Numbered from the stretch's first letter, positions 46,850 to 58,174 are shown. The stretch is 64,000 bases of DNA from Flaccisagitta enflata (GCA_965153355.1 OZ231127.1:91264001-91328000), one strand, 5' to 3'. Made by a program: numbers and translations. Notes: generated from the letters alone by a model not told the origin.

Positions 46850-49800
46850 AGTTTCCCAATACATACCGACAACGGCCTGAAAGGAACAGGCCGCTGAGTT
46901 TGGAGTGCCAGTTGTCTTCAGTGAATGCCCGAACTGTAATGCCCGCCTGGTAGCTTGTTGACTTGTTGGTGGCTTATTAATTATGCAGCACTTTGGGCCG
47001 TGGAATTTGGAGGTCGCTAATCGGTCTCCCCAAGACAAATTTTGTCCATGTTTGGTCTCCAAGAAAATGTCATAAAGATTTGTGAACCCATAAACAAATT
47101 TTTCTTGCTTGAAAGACATATGGCCGTCATTCCGTGAAAATCGGGCACGTCTTGATGTCTCTTGTTGATTAATATTTTTGAGATTGGTTGTAGACGAGTG
47201 AAAAAAAGAAGGGTAGGCGAGATATGGTTAGGTGAAACCAATACCTGCCGAGAGGATGACAAAGCACAGTTAGGTTAAACTGACACTATGCCACCAGTGC
47301 CAAATGATGACAGCTGCCAACACTTGGCACGGTATGCAAAATCTGACGTTGTTACAATTTTTCATTTCTTTTTCTTTTTTCAGGCAGATTGATTTTTTTG
47401 GAATTTGTCGTACAGAGCTTTGAATTGATTAACGGAGGTTGATTGGCGAATTGTGAGAGGAAGGGCATTCCAGATAGGGGGGATTCGAACGGAGAAAAAA
47501 TGTTTCCTTAGATCGAGACGTGCAGGTTTCGTTTCAAGTGAAAGTGGGTCTGATGATAAGCGAGTTTGAGGTCCTACCTCTCGAGATAAAAAAGTGAGCC
47601 AGGTAGATTTATCGACTTTAGTAAAACCGCGCAGCATTTTGAATGTTTCAATGCAGTCACCTCTGGTTTGCCGGTCTCTTAAAGATGTTAAGCCAATTTT
47701 CAATAATTTTTCCTCGTAAGTACCAGATAGGCTGGTAATTTGGCGCACGAAACGTTTTTGAACTTTTTCAAGAGTGTCAATATCCTTAATGGTATAAGGG
47801 CACCAAGCTTGAATGGCATACTCCAGGTGCGGACGTACAAAAGTTTTGTACAACTGGACCATGGTTGTTTTTTCACGACATTTAAAAGATCTTAACAGAC
47901 GTTCTAAGACCTGGTTTGCTTTTTGCGCGGCTTTTGAGACTTGAAGGCTAGGTTTTGCAGACTGGTCGACAAAAACTCCAAGGTCTTTCTGATTGGAGGT
48001 AACATTGAGTGTAACTCCCTCCATGTTGTAAACAAATTGGGGATTGTTGTTTCCAAGGTGTAGAATTTTACACTTGCCAACATTGAAGGACATTTGCCAC
48101 TTTTTTGCCCAGGCCATGAGGTTGTTGATTACGAATTGTAGAGCAAGATTGTCAGCTACTGTTGAGATTCTCTTAATCACCTTTGTGTCATCAGCAAATT
48201 TCAAGAGCAAAGCAATGATATCCTCAATGCAGCCGTCAATATCGTTGATGTATATGATGAATAATATTGGCCCAAGTACAGAGCCCTGAGGGACGCTGCA
48301 TGAAACATCACACCAGTCAGACTGCTTACCATTTAGGACAACCCTGTGCTTGCGGTTGGATAACCACGCTTTTATCCAAGCGAGAATCTCACCCTTGATA
48401 TTCATGGCTTCTAATTTTGAAAGGAGTCGTTTGTGTTGAACTTTATCAAACGCTTTTGCAAAGTCAAGGTACAGAATATCAACACAATCGCCACCATCAA
48501 GAATTGCTGTAACCTCTTCCAGGCAATGTAAGAGGTTGGTAAGACAAGATTTCTTGGCCATGAAGCCGTGTTGTGAACTATTGAGCAGCTCATTCTCCAT
48601 TACGTGCTTCATAATTGCCGCCTTAAGTAACTTTTCAAGCAGTTTGCTGACAATACTGGTAAGGGAAATTGGTCGATAGTTGGAAACAAGCTTCACGGAG
48701 CCCGATTTGTGAATTGGGGTGATGTTGGCCACTTTCCAGTCATCAGGGACTGTTGATTTCCGAAGAGAAAGTTTAAAAATCTGAGTCAGCGGGTGTACTA
48801 GTTCTTCACAGGCCTCGATTAGCACAAAACTTGCAATGCCATCAGGTCCAGGAGAGCAATGCCGTTTTAGCCTCAGCATTTCTTGTTTAACAAGAAGTGG
48901 GGAAATCTGAAGTGTTTCAAGCGAAGGCCCTGGAAAGCTATCAGCTTGCACAGACGTAAATGCACTTTCATTCTCAAACACGGAGGAATAGTAATCATTT
49001 AATAGAGTAGCCATTTCAGAGTCATCTGATATCAATCTACCTTGGCTATCTTCTAATGGACCAATGCCTGTTTTGTTTGAACGTTTGCTACCGACATAGG
49101 CATAAAAGGCTTTAGGATTCTCTTTGGCGTTTTTAGCCAATGATTCCTCATACTTAAGCTTAGCTTTCCTAATTTTCTTTTTCAAGGCTTTTTCGGCGGA
49201 TTTGAACTCAGAAAGATTAGCAACTGATGGGGTAGCCTTGTATGTTTTCCAGAGGCGCTGCTTCTGCCTGATTGAAGAGAGCAAACTTTTGTCCATCCAG
49301 GCTGGCCTCTTTTTTTTATTTGCCTTCATCAAGGGGACACATTGACTTACAGTAGAATTGTAAATGGACATGAAGTTTAACCAAGCAGTGTTAATATCGT
49401 TCGTGTCTAGTGCTTCAGTCCAATTACATTCTTTAAAGAGGCGGCGCATCTGAAGTGTGTCAGCCCTTGAAAAGTTATATTTAGGTTGGCTGTAATGCTT
49501 TTTGACCCAAGCCTTTTTTGTTGTGAAAGTAATTATACAGTGATCGCTATTTCCAAGCTGGCCATCATTTGTAACTTCCGTAATCCTCCCTGATTCTGCA
49601 AAAATTAAGTCTAGAACATTTCCATTGCGGTGTGTAGCAAAGTCAACATGTTGGTTCCAGAATTTGTCAGAGACTAATTCAATGAAGCTATGTACATCGT
49701 TGGGACCGGAGAAGCTCTCCCAATTTATGTTGGGGTAATTGAAATCACCCACGACGAGTGAGGAGTTTTTGGCTAGTTTTAAGACATCAAGAAGACAATC

Positions 49801-50055
49801 ATTATTTACAGAACTAGAGTTTGGTGACCGGTAAATAACAAACAAGGACAGTGTGTCACCGCCAGGAGGGCTAATCTCGATACTAGAATATTGATTGAAA
49901 CTGCATTGTGCTGTTGATTCTACGGCTCTTAAGGACTCCTTTGCGTAAATAAGAATTCCCCCACCCCTCCCATTTTGGGTGTCATTACGGTCATGTCGGG
50001 AGATAATGGCATAGTCAGGAAGGTTAGCAACTATGATAAAGAACTTCCATGCTAC
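46850..50055 (-). mobile_element. CR1/jockey-like LINE copy nested in a TIR element
   Basis: The retroelement body (EN-RT frame plus 3' region) lies between the two halves of a TIR element (left half from 45876, right half 50040-50165). The right border is near 50040-50055, where coding sequence stops and the TAAGAACA-rich element resumes. The left (3') border is unclear. A (TTTACTTTATC)n tract at 46667-46737 could be its 3' simple repeat. Target duplications not identified. Confidence 0.7.
47380..49845 (-). CDS. Non-LTR retrotransposon endonuclease-reverse transcriptase (CR1/jockey-like), 5'-truncated
   Basis: An 821-residue uninterrupted frame. Residues 1-110 are the C-terminal half of an apurinic-like endonuclease (GDFN at 33-36, SDH at 100-102). 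The reverse transcriptase has NYRPISLT (~389-396), motif A YLDFAKAFD (~459-467), SVPQGSVLGP (~517-526) and the catalytic FADD (550-553). The C-terminal region ends with the IPPIWNALP motif usual after RT in CR1/jockey-type elements. The frame is open upstream of the ATG to about 50040 (NLPDYAIISRHDRND...GGGILIYAKES, more endonuclease). The start of the endonuclease and any ORF1 are missing, so this copy is 5'-truncated and the ATG is arbitrary. Absence of stops suggests a young insertion. Confidence 0.93.
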   Translation of the reverse strand: MFVIYRSPNSSSVNNDCLLDVLKLAKNSSLVVGDFNYPNINWESFSGPNDVHSFIELVSDKFWNQHVDFATHRNGNVLDLIFAESGRITEVTNDGQLGNSDHCIITFTTKKAWVKKHYSQPKYNFSRADTLQMRRLFKECNWTEALDTNDINTAWLNFMSIYNSTVSQCVPLMKANKKKRPAWMDKSLLSSIRQKQRLWKTYKATPSVANLSEFKSAEKALKKKIRKAKLKYEESLAKNAKENPKAFYAYVGSKRSNKTGIGPLEDSQGRLISDDSEMATLLNDYYSSVFENESAFTSVQADSFPGPSLETLQISPLLVKQEMLRLKRHCSPGPDGIASFVLIEACEELVHPLTQIFKLSLRKSTVPDDWKVANITPIHKSGSVKLVSNYRPISLTSIVSKLLEKLLKAAIMKHVMENELLNSSQHGFMAKKSCLTNLLHCLEEVTAILDGGDCVDILYLDFAKAFDKVQHKRLLSKLEAMNIKGEILAWIKAWLSNRKHRVVLNGKQSDWCDVSCSVPQGSVLGPILFIIYINDIDGCIEDIIALLLKFADDTKVIKRISTVADNLALQFVINNLMAWAKKWQMSFNVGKCKILHLGNNNPQFVYNMEGVTLNVTSNQKDLGVFVDQSAKPSLQVSKAAQKANQVLERLLRSFKCREKTTMVQLYKTFVRPHLEYAIQAWCPYTIKDIDTLEKVQKRFVRQITSLSGTYEEKLLKIGLTSLRDRQTRGDCIETFKMLRGFTKVDKSTWLTFLSREVGPQTRLSSDPLSLETKPARLDLRKHFFSVRIPPIWNALPLTIRQSTSVNQFKALYDKFQKNQSA

Positions 50056-50281
50056 AAAAATAAGAACAGGTTAAGAACATTTGAGGCTGAAAATTGGCAA
50101 AAAATAAGAACGCTGAGCCTCACTTCAAAAAATTGTGTTCTTATAAAAAATACGGCGTGTACTATCTTATATAACTATCTTAACAAGACCAAGAGTTGGT
50201 AAATAATGCGTGTTTAGCGAATGAGCATCTTTATTTGAAAGAATATTTTTGAACGTATATCTATAATTGTTTCTGGCCAAT

Positions 50282-50332
50282 GAAAGAATGAATGAATGAA
50301 TGAATGAATGAATGAATGAATGAATGAATGAA
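50282..50332. repeat. (TGAA)n microsatellite
   Basis: About 12 units. A similar short one is at 39427-39472. Confidence 0.92.
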
Positions 50333-50423
50333 AAATAAATAAAACGACGCAACATCAAATAGATTATGAGAGAATGGGGATGGAAGATTATTAAAGATGA
50401 TAATTGAGAAGACAAATATAGAA

Positions 50424-50552
50424 ACCGGACAAACTGACAAACAAACCCAAAACAGGGCAAGGCAACGGTGAAAATATCCAGGGCAGTAATGCTGTCTCCG
50501 TCTCTGAGGATACGGTAGTCTCCAAGGTCTGCCAATGGGCAGGGACGTCCAC
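50424..50552. repeat. Single-arm copy of the 55064 inverted repeat
   Basis: AAACCGGACAAACTGACAAA, AACAGGGCAAGGCAACGGTG and AGGGCAGTAATGCTGTCTCC match the arm with a few mismatches, continuing into GAGGATACGGTAGTCTCCAA (loop complement). The second arm is absent. Confidence 0.75.
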
Positions 50553-52113
50553 TGCAACCCAAATGGCGAAAATGCGGGAAGGTCACCCACAAACAACAAC
50601 CTCCCAAGCAAAAGCTGTATATTGTTTGTAGTCTGAATCTCTTGAGGCAATTTTGTATCTTTCTCTTTGGGCCTCTTTTAGGCTAAATATCTCCACTGAT
50701 CTGGGCAGGAGAAATGGCATAAAAATCATGATGAAAACTTGAGGTGTTTATTGTAGCAGGGCAGCAACAAGACTGAATAAGAATTGACATGGTCAAAAGG
50801 TAAGGGATTGTAGGGGGCAAATGTTGGGGAAGAGGAAGAGGACTAGAGGCGCCACCTGTCGGGACAAAAGAGAATCAAATAGAGGGCGCAAATGTAGGTC
50901 GGGTAAAAGAGCAAAAAAACAAGATGGCGGAAACGGGCCTTTAGTCTGTACGGGTTCAACACCCCTCCCCCACCCACGAGATCGAGGTCCTCCGAAGATC
51001 AAATAGAGACGAGATAAAATAGACGCAATATTGTCCTTTTTTTTTCATAATTAAAACTTAACGTCTTAACATATTTTCCCATATTTAACGCTTCCTCGTC
51101 TTAACATTTGAGTCAGGAGACGTAATTCTAATAATCTCCAACACAAGTCGAGTCGTAGACATATTCGATATCGTTCCACAACAGCGATCATTTTAGTCCG
51201 GAAATGTTCCATTTAGATAAAACGCATGAGTCATTGGACGCCTTACAGGAACCCTTGGCGACATCTTGGCGACATATTAGAGGCAGATTGAACGCGAGAG
51301 GAACTGTTTATGCTTGATGGATGGATATACTGATTGAGGGACTGATCATCATAATTGGTTCAGAAACCAAAGCCACTCTATCGGGTGGCCATATCGTGAC
51401 TTTGTGGAATGGAAGATTGAGGCTCAAAAACGCGCTTGATTGTCGTTGCCATTTCCGTAGTTGTCAGGAAACGTTAATTGGATGGCCGTGGAATGAAAGG
51501 TTATTATTACAAAAACCTTGATCTGAAATTGCGTGAGCGTGGCTATGGAAACAGACCGTCTGAACAGCCTGCCACGCGGGACTTTCTTGCACCTTTCTAC
51601 GAAATGAATGTCTGATCTTGTGAAATATTGATGTAAAGATATGTGACGCCAAGGGCGGCGCGCCAAAACACTCGTCGTCGGGTACGTAAGTCGTCGTAGA
51701 TCATTCACACATCGAAGATAAGAAGATTCGATCGATTCAAGAAATAGATTTGTCAATATTTCGACGTCTGGAGGATATAGAGCTATTCCAATTCATTTCA
51801 TTATCTAATTCAGTTCAAACAAATTCTGTCGCCTTAGCTCGAATCACGCAATCAAATGAAATCAAAACATTTGAAACTTAAGACTATTCCATCCTATGAC
51901 GTTCCCAACCGCAGAACGCGAGATATGAGAAGAACGTCATACAATGAATTAAATAGAAAGCTATTTCTTAATTCCGATCACGAACGGCAACGACGAATCG
52001 ACCGACAATGTCTTAATTTCCACAACTTTTTTGCGTTGATAGACATGAGCGAGAGGTTGACTTCATATCGATTATATCGTGCGTATTCAATGTAGTCAGC
52101 CAAAAAAAACGGC
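50553..52113. other. No supported gene
   Basis: Higher CG content than average, short overlapping ORFs on both strands, no recognised domain. GGCGGCGCGCC near 51654 and GACGACGAGTG-like text hint at former coding or promoter sequence. Confidence 0.4.
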
Positions 52114-52569
52114 CTAAAGCTGGCAAAGTGAGTGCATGGATGGGCAGTCGGTCCTTTGTTCGTCGGCTTCTGATATCTCTCCTGCTCGCGCAGTTTCTGT
52201 GACCATCCACCTACTATCTGTACGGACTGCCTGTGGGTGCTGCGGTGCCATGCAATTAGAAGAAAAAGTGTACATCAATCGATATTTCCATTGCTTACTC
52301 GTAAGTCCAACATGAAAGCGGGCAGCTCTAGTCACTGCATAAATGCAACTTTTCTGTCTCACCAAATAATTCCGCGGGTTACCGCGGCGTTGTTCAATTG
52401 CAACCACATGAATCCTATGTGAGCGTCGTCGGCGTTGAATTTTTTTTCTTCGTGAAGCCGAAGACGAGTGAACCGAGGAAGCGGCGCCACCGACGGCGCC
52501 TTGAAATAGAACGTCATTGTCCGATGTATTAGCACTCATGCATCCGAAATTGAACTCGCGATTCCCCAC
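52114..52569 (-). CDS. Orphan 151-codon ORF, unknown
   Basis: Frame with SANTSDNDVLFQGAVGGAAS, SSSASRRKKIQRRRRSH (basic, NLS-like) and LVRQKSCIYAVTRAARFHVG. GCCGTCGGTGGCGCCGCT is shared with 53245-53265, pointing to a common origin of this segment and the 53220 ORF. No conserved domain recognised. Could be non-coding. Confidence 0.22.
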   Translation of the reverse strand: MGNREFNFGCMSANTSDNDVLFQGAVGGAASSVHSSSASRRKKIQRRRRSHRIHVVAIEQRRGNPRNYLVRQKSCIYAVTRAARFHVGLTSKQWKYRLMYTFSSNCMAPQHPQAVRTDSRWMVTETARAGEISEADEQRTDCPSMHSLCQL

Positions 52570-53219
52570 TTCTTTTCACGATCTTTTGTGGGTGAAAGAT
52601 GACTGGAAGAGACGTTCATACTCATTTATTTGACATCTCTTGGCTTCGTTTCTCATTCTCTTAACCAAATTGCTTCACTGATTAAGCGACATTACACGTA
52701 AAGTGAAGCTTGTGTGAGAGAGCAGTGCACCGTCTTTTGTGTAAATTAGGCTCTCAGTGTCACACCGAGTCTCGATAAGTTCATTTCATTTCCCTCGCCA
52801 GAATTGCGTGTGGATGAGTGGATATGTGATGAATGTTAACTTTAACCGCAACCCACAGCCGGTCCATGTGGCTGTCTGCCTCTCCCCTATCGCGGATGAA
52901 TAAAATATAATAAAGTGAGACAAAGATAAAATAAAAATGAAAGAGAAAGAGAGAGAAGAGAGAGATATAAAGATATAAATGAAATAAGTATCGGCTCCTG
53001 TAGAAGGGGCAGATAGCCTTTACGGGCGTGGGTTTGCGTCCGTTTGCAAGTTGGTTTTTCTCTCAAATTGTAAAGTCTAAGGTTCGAGACCGACAACGGC
53101 TTTCCTTTTCTTTATGCATTCAGCCGGTCAGATCATGAAATGGATAGACTTTGTCAAAGCTGCCTTTTTGCGTCTCACCAATTTAGACTGAATTTAGGCT
53201 CCGCAGTTGCTCGATGAAT

Positions 53220-53576
53220 TCACAAAGTTTGGCGCCTGAAATTGCGTGTAGCGGCGCCACCGACGGCTTTGTACTGCGGCGTTGTTGCTCCCGAAATTCG
53301 AGGTGTGGAAGAGGAGAATCTGCGCGTAGATGAATTCCCGCTGCGTTTTCCTGGAAGGTGGGAAGACGTCGGAGGTGGCGCCATGAACAAAGGTGGCGCC
53401 CTCGACGGCGCCTCGAAAATCTCCATATTGATGACGTCATAACTTTTCACGATAAGATGCGTTTTCGTATCTTCGTCGTGTTCATCGGCGTCGTCTTTGT
53501 CGTCGCCAAAGAAGGATGACTCAAATCCGTTTTCCTTTTGAAGTCGGAAAGAATTGCCTCCGTCGTCATCGTCGTT
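53220..53576 (-). CDS. Orphan 118-codon ORF, unknown
   Basis: Open from just after a TGA at 53577-53579 to TGA at 53220-53222. It begins NDDDGGNSFRLQKENGFESS, then an acidic stretch (DDKDDADEHDED), HLIVKSYDVINMEIFEAPSR, a Pro/Ala-rich part and RFSSSTPRISGATTPQYKAV. There is a TGACGTCAT palindrome inside. CG-rich and non-repetitive, so coding-like, but without a clear start. Upstream, the same strand carries related Asp/Ser-rich text in other frames (53590-53760), suggesting a frameshifted or duplicated gene relic. Confidence 0.33.
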   Translation of the reverse strand, partial: NDDDDGGNSFRLQKENGFESSFFGDDKDDADEHDEDTKTHLIVKSYDVINMEIFEAPSRAPPLFMAPPPTSSHLPGKRSGNSSTRRFSSSTPRISGATTPQYKAVGGAATRNFRRQTL

Positions 53577-53883
53577 TCAAAGAAGGAATATGGATCATAC
53601 TGCAACCCATTCAACGTCAAAGAGACGAGAATATTTTCCTTAGCTGCATTATCGTCGTCGTGACATTGGCGTTGTTGCCGTTGTTTCCGCTAAAAAAGGA
53701 GGGAGAATCAAAACTGCCATCTTCGCCGTCGTCATCATCGTTGTAACATCGGCGTTGTCGCCGAAGAAGAAGCAGCCTAATAGTGCTGACGTTGACGCCG
53801 AGGGAATTTAATGGACTCCATTAGTGGATTGTGACAACTTTTTGTAACCGTCCTTTACATTTACTCAATTTGAGTAATGAAAA

Positions 53884-54288
53884 TTAAACGCGCTTGCGAT
53901 GCCCGCGAGGCGTGGCAGATGAGATATGGAGGCATGCCCTTTGCTGGGTTGAAAGATAGATTAAGCCGCTGCTGTTTGGTATTCTTGCCCTCTGGACTTT
54001 GGAACGGGGCTCATCTGGTTCTGTCTCCTGTCTGAACATGACCAGCTGACCGTCAGTCGTAATCGTCCTTTTCCTCTTGGGCTGCCACAATTAATCTCCA
54101 GAAACAACATCAGCCACATACTCGTTCGCGTAGGGCTCATCTACGGCCGAAGACTCAGACGCAGAGAGGGCGTTAGAACCAGGGTTCAAGTCCGCGCCAG
54201 CATATGCCCCTGAGTCGACATGCCTCACACCAGACCTTTGTCTGTGTGATTTTTTTGTAATGAAAATTGAAAGCGCGTGCAACACCAA
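53884..54288 (-). pseudogene. Coding-like segment split by one stop, unknown
   Basis: Two abutting frames: HVDSGAYAGADLNPGSNALS... to ...EYVADVVSGD, stop, then WQPKRKRTITTDGQLVMFRQ to STQQRACLHISSATPRG. No repeats, normal CG content. Flanked by similar sequences TAATGAAAATTAAACGCGCT (53876) and TAATGAAAATTGAAAGCGCG (54258). May be a decayed gene or captured segment; function unknown. Confidence 0.3.
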
Positions 54289-55063
54289 AACCCGTAAATG
54301 AAATGAATTTTCGGCACTAATGCCGATACAACTGGATGAACTTTCTTTTCAAAATCTGGACTTAACATGGAATGATTCTTGATCATGGCGTAAGTAAAAG
54401 AGATAAAATCGCGAATGTACACTAAGACGAAGTGTACTGAACAGTATTACCAGTAATGGCGGAATGTCAAATTGGCTTTGACTTGAGAATGGATGAGGCT
54501 TATGCCAACGGAGAAAAAAAAAAACGAAAGGCGATAGTCGAGAACAGTGAAGACTAAGCGATGAGAACAGATGTTATTTATAGATGTGTAAATGAAATGC
54601 CTGCTGCCCTGCGCCCAGGTGGAGAAAAAAAGATCTTAATGCTTTTGCCTTAGCACTTGGAGATGGACCTTTACTTCCTTCAGTCGAATCTGATATCTGA
54701 CTTAAACTTATGAAACTAGAAATCAAACGAACGATCAAAGTGACGTTTCCATGATGAGTCTACGTCTCGGTGGGCGGCACCGGACACCTTTCGTGTCTTC
54801 CTTCCTAGCGATGAACCACGCCCCTATGTGTCATAATCTTATAGCGGGTTTTGGTGTTGCTCCCCGAGCTTAGCCCCGACGGAAACTCCTTTGCTCAACA
54901 GATGTTGGCCCCACGACTACGGCTGCTCTCAACATGGAACTGACACTTGTGATGGTCGATAAACTAAAGCAGATTGGCTGCAGGAAGGTATCCTTTGAAA
55001 CGGCTGCGGGCTTTATGGCTCGGGTACGCGCGATAGTGTGACTATTCCCGGCTTGAGGCGCCA

Positions 55064-55278
55064 GTATAGAAACCTGACAAACAGACAAACAAACCCAAAA
55101 CAGGGCAAGGCAACGGTGAAAATGTCCAGGGCAGTAATGCTGTCTCCGTCCCTGCCCGCTGGCAGACCTTGGAGACTACCGTATCCTCAGAGACGGAGAC
55201 AGCATTACTGCCCTGGACATTTTCACCGTTGCCTTGCCCTGTTTTGGGTTTGTTTGTCTGTTTGTCAGGTTTCTATAC
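55064..55278. repeat. Perfect 87-bp inverted repeat with 41-bp loop
   Basis: Left arm 55064-55150 and right arm 55192-55278 are exact complements as read (start GTATAGAAACCTGACAAACA, end ATGCTGTCTCCGTC). The loop contains GGCAGACCTTGGAGACTACC. A single-arm relative, with loop sequence in the opposite order, is at 50424-50552. Confidence 0.9.
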
Positions 55279-56179
55279 AAACCATTTTTCTCGCTAATAT
55301 TGAATGATTTCATGACTTTTCATTTAAGCTTATGAATTCAATGGAAAAGTGTAATGGAAAAATAGAAAGATTCAAAAGAAAAATTCCATGGAAAAAAGTT
55401 TTCAAATATTATCGGATATGAATTTCAATCGGACATGAAACGGAAGGTGAAGACTCTTTGCATGAAGAGTGAAGACGTATTGCGTTTTGCTCTCCTACAA
55501 CCATTTTATATCGACCTGATCATGTCATCTTGGTCCCGTATCGGTGCCTCGTCTCTGCGACTACAAATTCGGGAGGAAACAATGTTCTTCTTCTTCTCAG
55601 AAATCTTTTCATCGCCACACAGATACAGCGACCAAATTCCCGATTTATCAACGAAAAAAAAAGCGTTTGGCTGTCGGGGGCGTAAGTGCACCTGGATATG
55701 GAATCGAAACTTGAGAGCGGTCTGAAAAGGATTTGTTAAGAAAACAAATCGATATGTCTAGCAAGGTAACTTTTGAAGAGCAAGGAGTGCGGTGCTTTTA
55801 GAATACAGCAGGACCCCGCCTCATCGGTCCCATTGGAACTGAAGGTTTTTTACCTTTATCTCAGATTCACCTTTGAAGAGAGGTGAAATCACATTAACAA
55901 CTATCATTTTGGACCTTAAACTGTTGACCTTTATTGAGGGGGAACCTTTAAAAGTGGGTCGATTATTGTGGGGCTCCACTGTATATACATTTCGGAAGAA
56001 GACGTCGAGGAAGGCGGAGGCTAACAGCTAACAGACGATGTAGACGAATATACTTCAAACACATATAACCGAACATATAACTGAAAATTTAGAGGCGGAA
56101 CAAAGCAGAAGCATCTTTTTTCAACGAGTATATTGACACAGTCTGGTAGATCAATCAATCATTCATTAATACACTTTTT

Positions 56180-56600
56180 TTTTTTTTTATAAGAACGTCA
56201 CTTTTTTTTCGAAGGCTTCATGTTCTTATTTTCGAGGGCAAATGAAGCCTTCAACATTCTTAGAGCGTTCTTAATCTAAAATACTATATAAACTATAAAA
56301 AACCTTATATTATACTATTATTTCATTATATTAATTATATTTCTATTGAATACTATTAAAATAAATGCTAAACATTAATGTCTGAGGATATTTTCTTGGT
56401 ATTTATATTAAAAATTAAAAAAATTTGTCATAATTATACTAAAATGCTAGCGTTTTGTTAATGTTCTTAAAATATTACTTTAAGCGAAAATCTTTTCTCA
56501 AGATTTGAAGCCTTCGTACGTTCTTAAGATGTTCTTAATTTTGGGGCTATTCGAAGCCTTGATGTTCTTATAAACTAGGTTCTTATAAAAAAAAAAAGTG
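56180..56600. mobile_element. TAAGAAC-family TIR element
   Basis: Ends are a TACACTTTTTTTTT...ATAAGAAC / GTTCTTATAAAAAAA...AGTGTA inverted pair. The interior repeats GAAGCCTTC and GTTCTTAA motifs facing inward from both sides. Non-coding, about 420 bp. Confidence 0.72.
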
Positions 56601-56639
56601 TACTTGTGGTGATGATTTTGTAACGACCAGTATTTTTTA

Positions 56640-57020
56640 AAAGTAGCGGACGTGGACAATGACTCAAATAGAGACCGTTTCCGTCCGTCAGTTCGTCTGT
56701 CCGTACGTGTCTGTCCGTTCGTCTGTCTATACATCGATCGATCGATCGAGTTGAAAACGCTTTTTTCCGCCTCTGCCCACCCGTCCGCGATTGGTAGATC
56801 TGGGCCGTGTATCCGGCCTTATTTTCACGGTTCTTTAGTCGCATGCTCGCGACTCTACAACCCGCTTTGTCCGTCGGTCGGTCGGTTGGTTACATTTTAC
56901 TTTTTTTATGATTTTTTTTCTTTGACCTCATTGCTCCTGCCCAAATGGTCTAGTGACCTCAAATAAGGCCCCTGCCCACCCGCATGCGACTTCGGTAGCC
57001 GTGTATCCAGCCTTGTTTAA
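56640..57020 (-). mobile_element. Two adjacent hairpin-family elements, reverse orientation
   Basis: Element 56640-56824 (GGAC type, CACCCGTCCGCGATTGG, GGCCGTGTATCCGGCCTTAT) is followed directly by 56834-57020 (TTTAGTCGCATGCTCGCGAC, GCATGCGACTTCGG, ATCCAGCCTTGTTT). Confidence 0.75.
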
Positions 57021-57398
57021 GGGCGTAAATTGCAACTGCCCACCATGGGATGGACTAGCCGTTTGGCGATGAGTTCATTCCTTCTTCCCGTCGGTTTTTG
57101 TCTCCTGGGGTGCTTCCTAAGGGAGAATAATGCCGCCTTCAACTTTCAAAATACTGCAGGCGGCCCCAGGGCCAAGGGCTCCTTCCCAATCTCGACTTGT
57201 AAAACAGGTTGGTTTATTTATCGAACTTTCGCAATAGTTTTTGGGATATTGCATCGTCACTTGAGAGATTGGTTTTTATGTATCATTGCGATTACTATCT
57301 GTTACTCCGATGCAACCCTACGACGATTTGATAAACTTTCTTGCCTTTTGAGACAGAGTTAAAGGCCTGAAACAGTGAAACATGAGTTATATTGTTTT

Positions 57399-57480
57399 AG
57401 GTGCGCTAACGCGCCTCTATGACCGCGCGTGTCTGTCCGTTGGTTGAACGATCGGTTGCTTGGTCCGTCACGCAAATATG
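57399..57480 (-). mobile_element. Hairpin-ended element, AGGTGCG stem (3' end)
   Basis: TTTTAGGTGCGCTAACGCGC then CTCTATGACCGCGCG and (GTCCGTTG). Only the 3' part is recognised. Confidence 0.5.
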
Positions 57481-58174
57481 TGATGTTCCACTCGGCGCAG
57501 CTATTGGTCTACTTGGTCTTGTTTTAACATCGTTCCTCAAAAAGGTCGACAAGTTTCCTATGATGGAGCTTCGTTCGTAGCGACGAGCAATTGGAGCGAC
57601 ATCTGGGAGGCCAAGAATGCATTCATCCAATCGCCGACCAAAAGAAGTTGGCACAATGGAAAGGATTCGCCGCTTCCCCAAACCATTTTCGTGACTTTCC
57701 CGGAAAAACGCCGCATCCATCGCATCTCATTCATGGCCAGGAATGATTGTCAAAGTAATCTGAAACGATCTGGGCCCCCCCGAGGCCCGGGCCTTTACAA
57801 TTTGTTTAGGTTGTATAGGCCTCTGTCGGCCCCTGTGCCCGTGACAGCTGAAAAGACCTCATGCTAATGTTACTCACCGATCAAGCTCTACAGTGACCTA
57901 CAGACAGCGACTTTAAATTTTTCCAAGCCAAGGATAACTTGGCTAATTTGTCATACATATCCTGTTTACGCCTAGAATACTCCGACGGGGAACCAAGTTT
58001 AGGCCGAATTTCGGACTAGAGTTAAAACTGAAACTACTATAGTCAGATTTGGACAAGAGTGGAATGAAATTGAACTTCCCTCATTTTTAATTCTAAATAG
58101 AATGGTAAGTGTTTTTACTTATTCATGAGAAAGCTAGAAGTCTGGTTTATTTTATCTGAGAAAAAGAATGTTAT

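Larger units (their letters stand above)
45876..50162. mobile_element. TIR element (TAAGAAC family) split by a LINE insertion
   Basis: Left end ACACGCTGTATTTTGTCTAA followed by TTATAAGAACATCAGCCTCA. Right end complementary, with GAGCCTCA, TTGTGTTCTTATAAAAAATA and CGGCGTGT. The intervening sequence is mostly the retrotransposon. Related shorter copies lie at 9040-9530 and 56180-56600. All are full of TTCTTA/TAAGAA motifs. Confidence 0.65.

Noticed and set aside
48044-49345. + strand ORFs across the retrotransposon
   Set aside because: Antisense shadows of the EN-RT frame.
53080-53095. RNA polymerase III B box (GGTTCGAGACC)
   Set aside because: No matching A box at a suitable distance.
57030-57720. 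Two 104-110-aa ORFs on opposite strands
   Set aside because: The first starts in the tail of a hairpin-family element; the second ends in an AGGTGCG-type element. No domain and conflicting alternative frames; could not be supported.
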